A DNA stretch of 51,793 nucleotides from CAYRWR01 sp964537555 (GTDB taxonomy: Bacteria; Spirochaetota; Brevinematia; Brevinematales; CAYRWR01), in NCBI GenBank assembly GCA_964537555.1, contig CAZIAD010000022.1, forward strand, positions 1 through 51,793, read 5' to 3'. Below are positions 50,377-51,793 of this stretch, one piece after another; position 1 is the first letter of the stretch, and each line of letters begins with the position of its first letter. Under the pieces are notes generated by a model, which was given only the letters and a program-made list of their open reading frames with translations, ran no database searches and was not told where the DNA came from. The position numbers were made by a program, and so were the translations under genes.

Positions 50377-50405
50377 ATTATATAGTAAAATCTCACTATT
50401 ATCAA
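50377..50405 (-). promoter_or_regulatory. Sigma-70-type promoter of the ten-gene envelope operon
   Basis: On the minus strand, TTGATA (50405-50400) and TATAAT (50382-50377), 17-base spacer, 22 bases upstream of the lipoprotein ATG. No other good promoter or terminator was found down to 38804. Confidence 0.8.
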
Positions 50406-50410
50406 ACAAT

Positions 50411-50436
50411 AAAAACGGTGCTTTCGCACCGTTTTT
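50411..50436 (-). terminator. Terminator of gltD, usable on both strands
   Basis: An 11-bp perfect stem AAAAACGGTGC (50411-50421) with 50426-50436 around TTTC. The arms end in five A and five T, so either strand gives a U tract. It lies 22 bases beyond the gltD stop and just upstream of the next promoter, insulating the two units. Confidence 0.9.
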
Positions 50437-50458
50437 ATTTCTTATCTCATTAACTTCA

Positions 50459-51793
50459 TTAAGTCTTATATCCGTCTTTACGGGGCAGATCGGTAGTCCC
50501 CATCAGGAACCTGTCTATCTCAGCTGCGGCATTGCGGCCTTCTGAGATAGCCCACACTATAAGGGACTGGCCCCTTCTGACATCGCCAGCCGCAAATACT
50601 TTGGCTACTGAGCTGTCATAGTTATCCCTGGTCTTCACATTGCCCCGGTTGTCATATTCCACGCCCAGTTCATCCAGTAGGCCATCGTGCTCGGGATTTA
50701 CAAATCCCATAGCCAGGAAAACTTTATCAGCTTCCAGGACAAATTCGCTGCCTTTTACCTCGTTCATCTGAGGAGGGCCGCCGGCGGGATTAGGAGTCCA
50801 CTCTACTTTGACACAATGAATGCGTTTGACCTGTCCGTTTTCATCTTCAAACTTCTTTGTGAGGATGTTCCAGTGACGTTCTACCCCTTCCTTATGGCTG
50901 GAGCTGGTTTTCAGGACCATAGGATAAGTAGGCCAGGGGTTACCCGGCGTACGGGTCTCGGATGGTTTAGGCATGATCTCTATCTGTACGATTTTTTTGG
51001 CCTTCTGACGATTAGAGGTACCCACACAGTCGGAGCCGGTATCACCACCCCCGATCACCACCACATTCTGGCCGGTAGCCAGTATTTCTTCCTCATTGAT
51101 GGCATCACCGACCGCTCTTTTATTAGACTGGGTCAGGAAGTCCATAGCAAAATGAATCCCTTTAAGTTCTCTTCCCTCTATAGGCAGGTCACGGGGGACA
51201 CGGGAGCCATTAGCCAGACATACCGCATCATAATCTTTCAAGATATCTTTTCCCTTAATATCCTTACCTATATAAGTGTTGGTGACAAACTTAATACCTT
51301 CTTTTTTCAGGATATCCAGTCTGCGGTCTACGATCTTCTTTTCCATCTTGAATTCGGGAATACCATAGCGCAGTAGTCCCCCTATCTTTTCGTCTTTTTC
51401 ATAAACCGTGACTTCGTGGCCTACTTTGTTGAGCTGGGCGGCTGCAGCCAGTCCGGCAGGCCCGGATCCTATCACTGCCACCTTCTTGCCGGTACGTTTG
51501 AGGGGAGGCATGGGCTTAATATAGCCATGCTCATAAGCATACTCTACAATAGCCAGCTCATTGGCCTCAATAGTGACCGGGTCATCATTGATAGAGAGAG
51601 TACAGGAGCCTTCACAGGGTGCAGGACAGAGCCTGCCTGTAAACTCGGGGAAGTTATTAGTGGAATGCAGTCTTTCAATAGCTTCTTTCCATAATCCCCG
51701 GCGCATGAGGTCATTCCACTCGGGTATGAGGTTGGATACCGGACATCCCCAGTGACAGTAGGGAATACCGCAGTCCATACAGCGGGTACCCTG
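50459..51793 (-). CDS. gltD: Glutamate synthase small subunit (5' end outside the window)
   Basis: 445 residues seen; the frame is open through the window edge (QGTRC precedes MDCG), so the N-terminal about 35 residues are missing. Two N-terminal Fe-S Cys clusters are visible (RCMDCGIPYCHWGC…P and CPAPCEGSC). The FAD site VIGSGPAGLAAAAQL, the NADPH site VVIGGGDTGSDCVGTSNR, and the FAD-closing KVFAAGDVRRGQSLIVWAISEGRNAA follow in order. The protein passes electrons from NADPH to the large GltB subunit, which makes glutamate from glutamine and 2-oxoglutarate. gltB would be expected upstream, beyond 51793. Other GltD-like oxidoreductases share this fold, but the intact N-terminal Cys pattern favours GltD. 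Confidence 0.92.
   Translation of the reverse strand, partial: QGTRCMDCGIPYCHWGCPVSNLIPEWNDLMRRGLWKEAIERLHSTNNFPEFTGRLCPAPCEGSCTLSINDDPVTIEANELAIVEYAYEHGYIKPMPPLKRTGKKVAVIGSGPAGLAAAAQLNKVGHEVTVYEKDEKIGGLLRYGIPEFKMEKKIVDRRLDILKKEGIKFVTNTYIGKDIKGKDILKDYDAVCLANGSRVPRDLPIEGRELKGIHFAMDFLTQSNKRAVGDAINEEEILATGQNVVVIGGGDTGSDCVGTSNRQKAKKIVQIEIMPKPSETRTPGNPWPTYPMVLKTSSSHKEGVERHWNILTKKFEDENGQVKRIHCVKVEWTPNPAGGPPQMNEVKGSEFVLEADKVFLAMGFVNPEHDGLLDELGVEYDNRGNVKTRDNYDSSVAKVFAAGDVRRGQSLIVWAISEGRNAAAEIDRFLMGTTDLPRKDGYKT

Overview
The window reads as a chromosome segment of a diderm, AT-moderate bacterium, most likely a spirochaete (Spirochaetota). This is an inference from several things: many lipoprotein signal peptides with loose lipoboxes (…FSC, …ISC, …SAC), an LPP20-type lipoprotein, a complete set of lpt-type envelope transport genes, a DRTGG/CBS-ATPase/DRTGG/PHP cassette, and long coiled-coil/TPR envelope proteins. 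There is no rRNA, CRISPR array, prophage or recognisable insertion sequence. One 100-base N gap (7921-8020) lies inside a tandem-repeat patch.

Layout. (1) 1-7152, + strand: the tail of an unidentified membrane protein, an LPP20 lipoprotein followed at once by a DnaE-like protein with altered catalytic residues, an SH3-like lipoprotein with an acidic tail, then rpiB and aroE. (2) 7208-8260: tRNA-Glu(UUC) with its own promoter and terminator, then tandem intergenic repeats with the gap. (3) 8268-10327, - strand: a translationally coupled selU-selD pair (2-selenouridine tRNA modification). (4) 10803-33069: a LacI-family repressor divergent from a very large starch locus. The locus has a 2074-residue enzyme with two GH13 catalytic domains, three GH13 lipoproteins of 1371, 1273 and 1170 residues, a small outer-membrane barrel, and a lipoprotein with three anchor-D-like domains and a carbohydrate-binding-like C-terminus. 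All four enzymes carry CBM26-type starch-binding modules. (5) 33157-38807, + strand: an envelope protein, the DRTGG/CBS-HATPase/DRTGG/PHP cassette, then lptC-lptA-trmB from a strong promoter. (6) 38804-50405, - strand: one apparent ten-gene operon (lipoprotein, sppA, Yip1-like, lptF, lptG, GNAT, two TPR proteins, adenylate cyclase, hypothetical). (7) gltD, truncated at the window edge.

The most notable system is the starch locus. It holds five GH13 catalytic domains of at least four sequence types in one locus, with three enzymes lipid-anchored and a barrel plus a big lipoprotein at the end, and no SusC/SusD pair. Its regulation can be read directly: each of two promoters has a CRP-type dyad followed, 147-148 bp downstream, by a LacI/CcpA-type operator placed at the expected transcription start. 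One of these promoters is a near-perfect sigma-54 element and the other a sigma-70 element. The adenylate cyclase in region 6 makes a cAMP input plausible but unproven.

Secondary points are the DnaE-like protein with a degraded PHP site and an altered PDIDxDF motif, the envelope/cyclase operon, and the repeat patch whose gap edges join exactly as intact copies do.
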